64,000 bases of DNA from an uncultured Spirochaetales bacterium (GCA_949285785.1 CASEAG010000031.1:100957-164956), one strand, 5' to 3'. Counted from the stretch's first letter, positions 26,470-35,609 are shown. Program-made: numbers and translations. Notes: generated from the sequence alone by a model not told the origin.

Positions 26470-27831
26470 TCATGCATTGTATTTCGTCTTCAGGAAGTCG
26501 ATGGCCTGCGCCGGGAAGAGGGCGTATGTCAGGACGTCCTCCTCGCATCTTGCAAGATCCCCGACCTCTTGTCGTGCCTTCTCCATGCCCGGCTCGAGCA
26601 GGTCTGCAGGACGGCAGTCGATCTGGCTTTCCCCCTGGAGCGCCCTGTCGAGCAGGGCAGGTGCGATGGGGCCGGGCGGGTTGCCGTACATGAGACGGCA
26701 GTAGTCCTTCATCTCCTTGCTCACCATCTTGTACTTCTGACCTGTCAGGACGTTTGTCGTCGCCTGCTGTCCGCACATCTGCGAACTCGGGGTCGCAAGT
26801 GGCGGATAGCCCATGTCGGAGCGGACGGAAACGACCTCCTTCAGGACTTCTGGATACTTGTCGTAGACCTTCATCGCCCTGAGCTGGTTCTGCAGCGTGC
26901 CGAGCATCCCTCCCGGGATCTGGTGCTGCAGACAGCCGATGTCGACACCGGCAAGCTGGGTCTCGAACTCCTTGTACTTGTCCCTGAGGGCCTTGAAGCC
27001 GACATTCAGCGCCTCGAATTTCGCCAGATCGAGTCCGCTGTCGCGTCTGGTGCCCTTCAATGAGGCTATCAGGCTCTCCACAGGGGGAAGACCGGAGCCC
27101 ATAGCAAGAGTCGAGACACATACGTCGAGGCCGTCGACTCCAGCCCTGATCGCCTCCCAGTAGCACATGTCGGCCATTCCCGTGGCGCAATGGCAGTGCA
27201 GATGCACGGGTATGTCCAGTGCATCCTTCATCGCCGCGACTATCCCGTATGCCTCATGCGGTCTCATGACGCCTGCCATGTCCTCGATGTGCAGGCTCCT
27301 GGCGCCCATGCGCTGCTGTTCCTTCGCGTTCTCGACGGCATCGGCGATGGTGAAGTAGGGGCTGATGTTGTACTGGATGCTTCCCTCGACCATCTTGCCT
27401 GCCTCCTGGGCCGCCTCGAATGCGACGCGGCAGTTGCGCAGGTCCTGAAGTGCATCGAAGATCAGGAAGATGTCGATTCCGTTCTTTGCGCTGAGAGATA
27501 CGAACGATCTGACGACATCGTCAGGGTATGCCTTGTAGCCGACGAGATTCTGTCCCCTGAGACACATCTTCAGCGGAGTCCTCTTCACGTAGCGCTTGAA
27601 TGTCCTGAGTCTCTCCCATGGGTCCTGCCTTAGGAATCTGACAGCCACGTCGAAAGTGGCACCGCCCCACATCTCCATGGACCAGTAGCCTATGTCGTCC
27701 ATCCTGGTCAGGAACGGGATCATGTCCTCCGTCCTGACCCTTGCGGCAAGGAGAGACTGCTGTCCATCTCTGAACTCCACGCTGTTGAACTTCAGCGGGA
27801 TGTCGGAGAGGAAAGTGGTTTCCTTATCCAT
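26470..27831 (-). CDS. OadA-like carboxyltransferase-fold protein without catalytic Lys or biotin domain
   Basis: 453 residues, clearly homologous to the carboxyltransferase part of oxaloacetate decarboxylase alpha/PycB. The barrel motifs RDGQQS (21-26), WGGATFD, LRGQN and the metal-site VHLHCHCATG (His212, His214) are present, and Asp22 matches the third metal ligand. The lysine that is carbamylated in OadA (motif IKDMAG) is glutamate here (HIEDMAG, E183), and there is no biotinyl domain. Family knowledge therefore predicts that normal biotin-dependent carboxyl transfer is impaired; a lyase or decarboxylase is possible. Start set by TTGGAGGG. Expressed from an operator-controlled promoter. 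Confidence 0.85.
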   Translation of the reverse strand: MDKETTFLSDIPLKFNSVEFRDGQQSLLAARVRTEDMIPFLTRMDDIGYWSMEMWGGATFDVAVRFLRQDPWERLRTFKRYVKRTPLKMCLRGQNLVGYKAYPDDVVRSFVSLSAKNGIDIFLIFDALQDLRNCRVAFEAAQEAGKMVEGSIQYNISPYFTIADAVENAKEQQRMGARSLHIEDMAGVMRPHEAYGIVAAMKDALDIPVHLHCHCATGMADMCYWEAIRAGVDGLDVCVSTLAMGSGLPPVESLIASLKGTRRDSGLDLAKFEALNVGFKALRDKYKEFETQLAGVDIGCLQHQIPGGMLGTLQNQLRAMKVYDKYPEVLKEVVSVRSDMGYPPLATPSSQMCGQQATTNVLTGQKYKMVSKEMKDYCRLMYGNPPGPIAPALLDRALQGESQIDCRPADLLEPGMEKARQEVGDLARCEEDVLTYALFPAQAIDFLKTKYNA

Positions 27832-27863
27832 GTGTAACCCTCCAACGTATGATATCGAAATTG

Positions 27864-27935
27864 GATAAACGAGAGTCAAACGTTTTAGTGAATCGTTACA
27901 TGAATATAGTAAAACCTTTTATGAAGGACTGTCAA
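27864..27935 (-). promoter_or_regulatory. Promoter and LacI-type operators of the OadA-like operon
   Basis: On the minus strand, TTGACA (27930-27935), 18 bases, TACTAT (27906-27911). Next to and downstream of the -10 are CG-centred sites: TGTAACGATTCAC (centre 27894/5), TAAAACGTTTGAC (centre 27881/2) and a weaker one centred at 27870/1. They match the sites at the lacI and nifJ promoters, so binding would block initiation. Confidence 0.7.
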
Positions 27936-27938
27936 CAT

Positions 27939-28952
27939 TCAAATTGAAAAACTTTTCCTGATCATCACCTCAGGTGCGACCATCTGTGTTCTCGGAGGCA
28001 GAGAGCTGTCCGCGATGCTGTCCATGAGGATCTCCACGCAGCTTTCCATCATCTTCATGTATGGAAGGCTGACCGTGGTTATGGATGGTATGAGGTAGTT
28101 CATGTTGTCGTTCGACTGCATCCCGAAGGCCAGCAGCTCGACGTCGTCCGGCACTCTGATGCCGTTGTCGTGGAGCGTGACCAGTGCTCCCTGTGCCATG
28201 AAGTCGTCCTCGCAGAAAATCACTCGCGGCCTGTCGGACAGCCTGACGAACTCCAGGGCGGCGTCGGCTCCTCCCTTCTGTGTGCCTGGCCCTTCGAAGA
28301 TCCATTCGTCGAGGATGCCGATGCCGAGAGACTGGCATGCCTCTATGAAGAACTTCGTCCTCTCGCTCATGGCGAGATAGCGTCCCTCGTTCTTTATCAC
28401 ACAGCATTCCGTATAGCCCTTTCTGCGTATCAGGCTGGCCGCCTGCAGACCGAGCATCCTGTTGTCGACGCGCACGCAGCTATGGAGTGTGCTGGCCCTG
28501 TTGAAGAGGACCACCGGAGTGGTGGAGGCCATGGAGTTGATGAAGGCCGTGTCGACACTGCTGGTCGCACCGATGATTATTCCGTCGTACAGTCCACCTA
28601 GAATGGACTGGGCATGTCTGTCCAGCGCTCCGGGAGTGAACGACTCGATCCTGAGGTCTACATCATACGAATGGTCGATGAAGCACTTCTCCATCGCGGT
28701 GACAAGCGTTCCGATGAGGTTCGTCCTGTGGTCGAGCGGCCAGAAGAAGCCTATGACGGGCTTGCGCACCGAACCGGTACGCAGCCTTCTGGCGTACTGG
28801 TCAGGACGGTAGTTGAGCTCCTGCATGGCCTTGTGGACCTTGTCCACTGTGGTCTGCGGGATGCTCTTCTCCGCAGCCTTGCCGTTTATGATGATGCTGA
28901 CCGTTGTCGTGGACAGTCCGGCTCGGGCCGCGACATCCTTTATAGTAGCCAT
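27939..28952 (-). CDS. LacI-family transcriptional regulator of the carboxylate cluster
   Basis: 337 residues. N-terminal LacI helix-turn-helix MATIKDVAARAGLSTTTVSI with hinge helix region (LNYRPDQYARRLRTGSVRK), then a periplasmic-binding-protein-like effector domain (GFFWPLDHRTN, DGIIIGATSS, RPRVIFCEDDFMAQGALV). Start at the canonical MATIKDVA; GAGGGG lies about 11 bases upstream. It sits between the two arms of the 26-41 kb cluster. The same CG-centred palindrome occurs at its own promoter and at both target promoters, so autoregulation and local control are inferred. The effector is probably the pathway substrate. Confidence 0.92.
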   Translation of the reverse strand: MATIKDVAARAGLSTTTVSIIINGKAAEKSIPQTTVDKVHKAMQELNYRPDQYARRLRTGSVRKPVIGFFWPLDHRTNLIGTLVTAMEKCFIDHSYDVDLRIESFTPGALDRHAQSILGGLYDGIIIGATSSVDTAFINSMASTTPVVLFNRASTLHSCVRVDNRMLGLQAASLIRRKGYTECCVIKNEGRYLAMSERTKFFIEACQSLGIGILDEWIFEGPGTQKGGADAALEFVRLSDRPRVIFCEDDFMAQGALVTLHDNGIRVPDDVELLAFGMQSNDNMNYLIPSITTVSLPYMKMMESCVEILMDSIADSSLPPRTQMVAPEVMIRKSFSI

Positions 28953-28974
28953 ATAATTCGGATGACCCCTCTTA

Positions 28975-29021
28975 CTGAAACGTTTGTCCAAATTATATCC
29001 CACCTATGTCGTATCAGGCAA
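28975..29021 (-). promoter_or_regulatory. Promoter and operator of the LacI-family gene
   Basis: Minus strand TTGCCT (29016-29021), 18 bases, TATAAT (28992-28997). The near-palindrome CAAACGTTTCAG (28975-28986, centre 28981/2) covers the expected transcription start. Confidence 0.7.
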
Positions 29022-29097
29022 CGTGTAAATGCGGATACTATGTAATTCCTTATGAGATAAAAGATTGTTCGGAATGTCAAAATTGTTGAATTTCTCG

Positions 29098-29147
29098 TTG
29101 ACAACTGGTGAAACGTTACACTATCCTGTAACAGGATAAACGATTCA
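29098..29147 (+). promoter_or_regulatory. Promoter and operators of the nifJ operon
   Basis: TTGACA (29098-29103), 17 bases, CTATCC (29121-29126). Site TGAAACGTTACAC (centre 29114/5) occupies the spacer and a second, ATAAACGATTCAG (centre 29141/2), lies just past the start of transcription. Between them is a separate perfect palindrome, TATCCTGT-A-ACAGGATA (29122-29138). Confidence 0.7.
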
Positions 29148-29181
29148 GTAAAAGGTTTTAGTTGCTTTTAGGAGGAACTGA

Positions 29182-32100
29182 ATGGAAAAGAGAATGCAGA
29201 CTATGGACGGCAACGAGGCCTGCGCATATGCCAGCTATGCCTTCACAGAAGTCGCGGCGATCTATCCGATAACTCCGTCCAGCCCGATGGCTGAAGCAAC
29301 GGACAGATGGTCCGCCCAGGGACGGAAGAACATATTCGGCCACCCGGTCAAGCTGGTCGAGATGCAGAGCGAGGCCGGTGCGATATCGGTCGTGCACGGA
29401 GCCCTGGACTCCGGTGCGCTTGCCACGAGCTTCACCTCCAGCCAGGGGCTGATGCTGATGATTCCGACGATGTTCAGGATCGCCGGCCAGCTCAAGCCTG
29501 CCGTGCTTCATGTCGCCAGCAGGAACGTCGCGACGAACAACATCTCCATCTTCGCTGAACACAGCGATGTCATGGCCACCAGACAGACCGGCTTCGCGCT
29601 CCTGTGCTCGAGCAGCGTCCAGCAGGCGATGGACATGGCGGCCGTCGCGCACCTTTCCGCAATCAAGGGACATGTCCCGTTCCTCCACTTCTTTGACGGG
29701 TTCAGGACAAGCCACGAGATCCAGAAGGTCGAGCTCCTCGACTATGACGAACTGGCGAAGCTGGTTGACCATGAGGAGCTGGAGAAGTTCAGAAGGGAGG
29801 CGCAGAATCCCGAGCATCCCCGTACAAGGACCAGCGGCCTGAACGATGACACATACTTCCAGGCACGTGAGGCCATGAACCCCTACTACGACAATCTGCC
29901 GGCGGTCGTGAAGGACAGCATGGCGAAGATCAGCGCGCTCACAGGACGCGACTACAGGCTGTTCAACTACTATGGAGCACCCGATGCGAAGTACGTCCTG
30001 GTCGGAATGGGCAGCGTGATGGGAACCGCCGAGGAGACGGTCGACTATCTGAATGCACACGGCGGCAGCTACGGCTATGTGGAAGTCCATCTCTTCCGCC
30101 CGTTCAGCATCGATGACTTCGTGCAGGCTCTGCCCAGGACTGTCAAGGCGGTGACCGTACTGGATAGGGACAAGGAGCCGGGCGCGGTAGGCGAGCCGCT
30201 GTACGAGGAGGTCGCCTCCGTCATGAAGGAGAAGCTGCCTTCTGTCGACGTCTATGCCTGCCGCTTCGGCCTGGCCTGCAAGGACACGACGCCTGCACAG
30301 ATCAAGGCGATGTTCGAGAACATGCTCTCCGAGCGGCCTGCCAACCACTACACGATCGGAATCGACGACGATCTGACACACAGGAGCATTCCATATGGAC
30401 CGGAGCTCGACATCATCCCCTCGGATACGGTCAGCTGCAAGTTCTGGGGACTTGGCGGAGATGGTACCGTAGGTGCGAACAAGAACTCCATCAAGATCAT
30501 CGGCGACCACACGGCGATGAACGTGCAGGCGTATTTCGAGTACGACGGCAAGAAGTCCGGCGGCGTCACCAGAAGCCATCTGCGGTTCGGATCGTCCCCG
30601 ATAAGGGCTTCCTACCTGGTCAAGAAGGCCGATTTCGTGGCATGCCACAACAAGGCCTACATCGGCAGGTACGACCTGGTGCGCGACCTCAAGGATGGCG
30701 GAAGCCTTCTGCTGGCCACCGACTGGGGTCGTGACGAGGTTGAAAGTCGTCTGCCTGATGGAATGAAGAAGGCGCTGGCCGACAAGCACATCAGACTCTA
30801 TATCATCGACAGCGAGAAGATCGCAGGCGAGCTTGGTCTGGGCAGCCGGACAAACACGATCCTGCAGGCCGCGTTCTTCAAGATCGCCGGAATCATCCCC
30901 GTGGACCAGGCGGTCGAATACATGAAGGCCGCTGCGCTCAAGAGCTACGGCAAGAAGGGCGAAGCCGTCGTCGAGATGAACTACAGGGCGATCGAGCGCG
31001 GTGTCGCGGATGTCATCGAGGTCCAGGTTCCAGAATCCTGGAAGGACATCGTCGTACGTGACGCAGCTGATGGATCCGTATCGAAGCCGCACTTCATCCA
31101 GAAGATTCTCGAACCGGTCAACAGCATGGACGGCGACGTGATCCCCGTTTCTGATTTCGTACCATACGCCGACGGTTCGTTCCCCTGTCAGACCAGTGCC
31201 TGGGAGAAGAGAGGCATCGCGGTGAAGGTTCCACACTGGGACGCCTCGAAGTGCATCCAGTGCAACCAGTGCTCCTATGTCTGTCCCCATGCGAGCATCC
31301 GTCCCTATCTTGTAAGCGAAGAGGAGGCCACGGCATCACCGGTCGCACTCGAGGCGGTCGCAGCGAAGGGCCTCAGGGACAATGCCGAGGGCTACAGGTT
31401 CACGATGGGCGTCTCCGTCCTTGACTGCCAGGGTTGCGGAAGCTGTGCCAACGTCTGTCCTGTCAAGGCCCTCGAGATGGTTCCTCTTGCACAGGAGAGG
31501 GATGAGGCCGACGCATATGCCTACCTTGCATCCCTGCCTCAGCGCAACCCGTATGGAACCACGTCCGTGAAGGGCAGCCAGTTCAACCAGCCTCTGCTCG
31601 AGTTCAGCGGCGCATGTGCCGGATGCGGCGAGACTCCATATGCGAAGCTCGTCACCCAGCTGTATGGCCCGCGCATGTATGTCGCTACAGCGACCGGATG
31701 CAGCCAGGTATGGGCCACCAGCTTCCCGAGCTTCCCGTACAGCACCAACGCCAAGGGCGAAGGGCCTGCAGTCAGCGGTTCGCTGTTCGAGAACAACGCC
31801 GAGTTCGGCATGGGCCTGTATCTCGGATCGACGACCGCCAGGAGCTATCTGCTGGAGAAGGTGAAGACCCTTGCCGCCACAACCGGTGACGAAGACCTGA
31901 GGAAGGCGGCCTTGGAATGGATCGACGGCTATGACAGCAAGGACAGGACGGTATATCTGTCAAAGAACCTCAAGGATGCAGTCGACAGGTCTGATGACCA
32001 CAGCGGGGAGGCCGAGTATCTGCGCGCCCATGAGGATCAGCTGACGAAGAAGAGCGTGTGGATGTTCGGCGGAGACGGCTGGGCATACGACATCGGCTAT

Positions 32101-32703
32101 GGCGGACTGGACCATGTGGTCGCCAGCGGGAACGACGTCAACATCATGGTCTTCGACACCGAGGTGTATTCCAACACCGGCGGCCAGGCCAGCAAGTCCA
32201 CCCCGTCCTCCGCAGTGGCGCAGTTCGCCGCAGCCGGAAAGAGGACCAAGAAGAAGGATCTGGGAATGATGCTGATGGGCTACAAGGACATTTATGTCGC
32301 GCAGGTCGCCATGGGTGCCAGCCCTGCACAGCTGCTCAAGGCGGTGCAGGAGGCCGAGAGCTACGATGGCCCATCCGTCATAATCTGCTATTCGCCGTGC
32401 ATCAACCATGGGCTCAAGTGCGGCATGGGCGATGTCATGGGCGAGATGAAGAGGGCGGTCGATGTCGGCTACTGGCAGCTGTACCGCTACGATCCGAGAC
32501 TCGAGGCCCAGGGAAGGAACCCGTTCCAGCTTGACAGCAAGGCGCCTTCCGGCGACTTCAGAGGATTCCTGATGGGGGAGGTGCGCTATGCATCCCTTTC
32601 GAAGATAAGCCCGGACGAGGCCGATGCCCTTTACGCCAAGTGCGAGAAGGAGGCGATGGACCGCTACGCCGGATACGTGAAGAGAGCAAAGGAGGAAGTA
32701 TGA
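29182..32703 (+). CDS. nifJ: Pyruvate:ferredoxin oxidoreductase, single-chain
   Basis: Homodimeric PFOR of 1173 residues that oxidises pyruvate and CoA to acetyl-CoA, CO2 and reduced ferredoxin. Domains in order: PFOR N-terminal (MDGNEACAYASYAFTEVAAIYPITPSSPMAE), domain II, CoA-binding region, two [4Fe-4S] ferredoxin motifs (CIQCNQCSYVCP and CQGCGSCANVCP), then the thiamine-diphosphate domain (ACAGCGETPY, GGDGWAYDIGYGG, NTEVYSNTGG-type DTEVYSNTGGQ) with the proximal cluster cysteines. RBS GGAGG. First gene of a seven- or eight-gene run under LacI-type control. 2-oxoacids other than pyruvate are possible substrates. Confidence 0.97.
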   Translation: MEKRMQTMDGNEACAYASYAFTEVAAIYPITPSSPMAEATDRWSAQGRKNIFGHPVKLVEMQSEAGAISVVHGALDSGALATSFTSSQGLMLMIPTMFRIAGQLKPAVLHVASRNVATNNISIFAEHSDVMATRQTGFALLCSSSVQQAMDMAAVAHLSAIKGHVPFLHFFDGFRTSHEIQKVELLDYDELAKLVDHEELEKFRREAQNPEHPRTRTSGLNDDTYFQAREAMNPYYDNLPAVVKDSMAKISALTGRDYRLFNYYGAPDAKYVLVGMGSVMGTAEETVDYLNAHGGSYGYVEVHLFRPFSIDDFVQALPRTVKAVTVLDRDKEPGAVGEPLYEEVASVMKEKLPSVDVYACRFGLACKDTTPAQIKAMFENMLSERPANHYTIGIDDDLTHRSIPYGPELDIIPSDTVSCKFWGLGGDGTVGANKNSIKIIGDHTAMNVQAYFEYDGKKSGGVTRSHLRFGSSPIRASYLVKKADFVACHNKAYIGRYDLVRDLKDGGSLLLATDWGRDEVESRLPDGMKKALADKHIRLYIIDSEKIAGELGLGSRTNTILQAAFFKIAGIIPVDQAVEYMKAAALKSYGKKGEAVVEMNYRAIERGVADVIEVQVPESWKDIVVRDAADGSVSKPHFIQKILEPVNSMDGDVIPVSDFVPYADGSFPCQTSAWEKRGIAVKVPHWDASKCIQCNQCSYVCPHASIRPYLVSEEEATASPVALEAVAAKGLRDNAEGYRFTMGVSVLDCQGCGSCANVCPVKALEMVPLAQERDEADAYAYLASLPQRNPYGTTSVKGSQFNQPLLEFSGACAGCGETPYAKLVTQLYGPRMYVATATGCSQVWATSFPSFPYSTNAKGEGPAVSGSLFENNAEFGMGLYLGSTTARSYLLEKVKTLAATTGDEDLRKAALEWIDGYDSKDRTVYLSKNLKDAVDRSDDHSGEAEYLRAHEDQLTKKSVWMFGGDGWAYDIGYGGLDHVVASGNDVNIMVFDTEVYSNTGGQASKSTPSSAVAQFAAAGKRTKKKDLGMMLMGYKDIYVAQVAMGASPAQLLKAVQEAESYDGPSVIICYSPCINHGLKCGMGDVMGEMKRAVDVGYWQLYRYDPRLEAQGRNPFQLDSKAPSGDFRGFLMGEVRYASLSKISPDEADALYAKCEKEAMDRYAGYVKRAKEEV

Positions 32704-33809
32704 ATGCAATCGATCGCCTTCTGACTGGGAAGGAAGGAGAAGTGCTGACCGTCAATCCCGACTGGATCGTCATCAACGACGGTCCGTCGGCGGCGGCAGT
32801 GGACCTTGTCCAGAAGGTCGCGGACAAGGACCGTGTAGTGGTCTTCCATGACCATGACGTTCCGACCGGTACGCCGGAGAGCGCGGCGCTGTTCAAGAAG
32901 CTGAACATCTTCAGGCAGAGACATGGCCTGCGGTTCGTGGCTGAAAAGGGCGTGGCGTATCAGTACATGCTCGAGAACATGGTCGCCGAAGGCCAAGTCG
33001 TCCTGGGAGCCGGAAGCCATGGATCGATCTTCGCCGCAGCCGGTGCCATCGGAATCGACGTGAGTCCCAGCGAGCTGGCCCGTGCCATGGAGAGCGGCGA
33101 GTACAGCATCATCGTCCCGAAGAAGGCGACGGTCAGCCTGACCGGAAGCCTGAAGGGCAATGCCGGTGCGATGGATGTCGGTTTCTATCTGCGCAAACTG
33201 CTTGCCGGACATCAGGATACGCTGGTGGTCATCGACAGCCCTCTTGATGCGGCAGACAACGCAGTCGTTGCATCCATCGTCTCCGAATGCGTCTACTCGG
33301 TCGTCTTCAGGAGCGTGGACAGGGCGGATCACGTCGTCGACCTCTCTGCAATCGGCATGATGGTGATGCTTCCGGTCGATTCGAGGGAGAGCCAGGCGAA
33401 TGCGCAGATCATCCCGTTCGAAGGTCTCGAGACGAGGTCCTTCAAGGCCGGTCTCGTAGGCGGATACACCGCCGGTTCGGTGGACTGCCTCAGGAGCTTC
33501 AGGGATCTGGTCAAGGGCAGGACGCTGCGCCTTGGATTCAGGCTCACCGTCGTGCCTGCAACCGCATCGGACTATCTTGCGGCGCTCGACGAGGGGATCG
33601 TCGAGGACCTGATGGACTACGGTGCGCAGATCGTGCCGCCTTCGGACAGGAGCATCGTCGTCCAGGGTGCCGGCGCGATGGGTGACAGGGAGACGCTGAT
33701 CACTACAGGCCTGTACACGTTCAGAGGTGCGATGGGCATGGATACGTCTCTGGTCTATTCGGCTTCGCCATACCTCGTGGCTGTGGCGTCTTACCAGGAG
33801 GAGGTCTGA
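32700..33809 (+). CDS. Aconitase-fold protein lacking the Fe-S cysteines
   Basis: 369 residues resembling the large subunit of isopropylmalate isomerase/aconitase across its length: HDHDVPTGTPES, EKGVAYQYMLE (for GICHQ..E), GAGSHGSIFAAAGAIGIDVSPSE (for DSHT..GALG..GVG..E), and a C-terminal TTGLYTFRGAMG (for TSNRNFxGRMG). All three cluster cysteines are missing: GSCTNG reads GGYTAG (Tyr256) and the PxCGxC region reads PPSDRSIVV. Only Cys197 and Cys263 remain. Normal dehydratase chemistry is therefore not expected. ATGA overlap with nifJ; 2 bases before an intact homologue, so a non-catalytic partner subunit or new activity is plausible. Confidence 0.8.
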   Translation: MNAIDRLLTGKEGEVLTVNPDWIVINDGPSAAAVDLVQKVADKDRVVVFHDHDVPTGTPESAALFKKLNIFRQRHGLRFVAEKGVAYQYMLENMVAEGQVVLGAGSHGSIFAAAGAIGIDVSPSELARAMESGEYSIIVPKKATVSLTGSLKGNAGAMDVGFYLRKLLAGHQDTLVVIDSPLDAADNAVVASIVSECVYSVVFRSVDRADHVVDLSAIGMMVMLPVDSRESQANAQIIPFEGLETRSFKAGLVGGYTAGSVDCLRSFRDLVKGRTLRLGFRLTVVPATASDYLAALDEGIVEDLMDYGAQIVPPSDRSIVVQGAGAMGDRETLITTGLYTFRGAMGMDTSLVYSASPYLVAVASYQEEV

Positions 33810-33811
33810 TC

Positions 33812-35608
33812 ATGGATATGGAATTCAGCGGAAGGATATGGAAGTTCGGCGACGACATCGACACCGATACGATCATCCCTGGAAAGAGAGGTACGATCCC
33901 CACGATCGAGGAGATGAAGAAGTATGCGTTCGAGCTCCTCAAGCCCGAGTTCGCCTCAAGCGTCCGTCCTGGTGACATCATCGTCGCCGGCAGCAACTTC
34001 GGCTGCGGATCCTCCAGGGAGCAGGCCGCGACCGTACTGGCCGCCAACGGCGTGAAGTGCATCATCGCCAAGAGCTTCGCAAGAATCTTCTTCAGGAACG
34101 CGTTCAACAGCGGCATCCTGCTGATCGAATGCTCCGGCATACAGGACGTGGTCAACGGCGGCGACGTCGTCACCGTGCGTGTCAACGACTGTGTCATCGC
34201 CAACGGCAGGTCGTTCAGGATAGGCAAGGTGCCCGAGAACCTGTTCCGCATCGTGGAGCGCGGCGGCCTGATCGAGGACACGAGGATCCGTCTGCGCGAA
34301 GGCGTGAAGCCTCTCGAGATCGCTCCTCTGAGCGACGAGGAGAAGAGGGCGAAGGGATTCACGCTTGCAGAGAGGCTGCTTCGAGTGGGATCCGGCGTCA
34401 AGGACCTGAAGGCCGGAGACATCGTCATCGCCAAGCCCAGCTTCTTCCTGATGCACGATATCTATACGCCTTATATCCTCGACACGCTTCGCAAGATGGG
34501 CGTCGAGGAGATAGCCGATCCCGACAAGTGTGCGATCGTCTACGACCACTGCATGCCGACCGCCGTCGCGAAGAACGACTACTTCCACTACGACGCAGGT
34601 CTCGAGATCGCGAAGAAGTACGGAATAAGGAAGCAGCATATCGGGACGGGCATCTGCCATACGCTGATGCATGAGCTGAAGTACGCGAAGCCGGGCGAGA
34701 TCGCCATCGCGACCGACAGCCACACAACGACATACGGCGCCGCAGGCAACTTCGCCACCGGTGTCGGAACCGCCGAGATGTGCGCAGCCCTGATCACCGG
34801 AGAGATCTGGTTCAAGGTCCCGCAGGCGATCAAGATCGTCCTGGAGGGAAGTCTTCCGAAGGGCGTCACCAGCAAGGACGTCATCCTGAAGATCCTCGGA
34901 GACATCAGGGCGGACGGCGGGCAGTACAAGAGCCTCGAGTTCACCGGAAGCGCGGTGAAGGAGATGAGCATGGATGCACGCTTCACGATCTCCAACATGG
35001 CTCTCGAGGCCGGTGCCAAGTGCGCCCTGTTCGAGCCTGACGAGAAGACCGCCGCATACTACGGCATGGACCTCGCAGACATCGACTGGGTGTGCTTCGA
35101 CGACGATGCCGTCTACGAGAAGGTCCTCACATACGACGTGTCGACCCTCGAGCCGCTGCTGTCCTGTCCGCAGGGCGTCGACAACGTCCATCCGATCAGC
35201 GAGGTCGAAGGCACGAAGATCGACGAGGTCTATCTGGGAAGCTGCACGAACGGCAGTCTGGAGGATCTGAGGATCGCAGCCGAGATCATGGAGGGCAGGA
35301 CAATACCCTGCGACATGAGATTCATCGTCTGCCCCGCCTCGAACGAGATCTACAGACAGGCTGCCAGACTCGGCTATCTCCAGACGTTCGTCAAGGCCGG
35401 GGGGATTGTCCTGCACCCGTGCTGTGGGCTGTGCTGCGGAATGCCATACGGTCTGATGAGCGACGACGACAGGCTTCTGTCGACATCGAACAGGAACTTC
35501 GTCGGGCGGCAGGGGACCAAGAAGACGCTCAGCTATCTCTGTTCTCCGGCCGTGGCCGCGGCAAGCGCCCTTTCAGGCGTCATAACGAATCCTGCCAAGG
35601 AGGCGTGA
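33812..35608 (+). CDS. LeuD-LeuC order fused hydro-lyase/isomerase (aconitase superfamily)
   Basis: 598 residues. The swivel domain comes first (1-165: KFGDDIDTDTIIPGKR, GSNFGCGSSREQA), then the large Fe-S subunit (about 190-598: GTGICHTLMHE, ATDSHTTTYGAAGNFATGVGT, GSCTNGS with Cys478, HPCCGLCCG with Cys538/Cys541, NRNFVGRQG). All cluster and SRE-loop residues are kept, so it should be active. The domain order is the reverse of ordinary aconitase and resembles AcnB without its HEAT domain. Substrate could be citrate, isopropylmalate, citramalate, dimethylmalate or similar. Sits between the cysteine-less paralogue and ptb. Confidence 0.9.
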   Translation: MDMEFSGRIWKFGDDIDTDTIIPGKRGTIPTIEEMKKYAFELLKPEFASSVRPGDIIVAGSNFGCGSSREQAATVLAANGVKCIIAKSFARIFFRNAFNSGILLIECSGIQDVVNGGDVVTVRVNDCVIANGRSFRIGKVPENLFRIVERGGLIEDTRIRLREGVKPLEIAPLSDEEKRAKGFTLAERLLRVGSGVKDLKAGDIVIAKPSFFLMHDIYTPYILDTLRKMGVEEIADPDKCAIVYDHCMPTAVAKNDYFHYDAGLEIAKKYGIRKQHIGTGICHTLMHELKYAKPGEIAIATDSHTTTYGAAGNFATGVGTAEMCAALITGEIWFKVPQAIKIVLEGSLPKGVTSKDVILKILGDIRADGGQYKSLEFTGSAVKEMSMDARFTISNMALEAGAKCALFEPDEKTAAYYGMDLADIDWVCFDDDAVYEKVLTYDVSTLEPLLSCPQGVDNVHPISEVEGTKIDEVYLGSCTNGSLEDLRIAAEIMEGRTIPCDMRFIVCPASNEIYRQAARLGYLQTFVKAGGIVLHPCCGLCCGMPYGLMSDDDRLLSTSNRNFVGRQGTKKTLSYLCSPAVAAASALSGVITNPAKEA

Positions 35609-35609
35609 G

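Noticed and set aside
27864..29147. CcpA-type cre sites
   Set aside because: The sites lack the extra base on each side of the central CG (TGAAACGTT instead of TGAAANCGNTT), so they fit a dedicated LacI-family regulator better.
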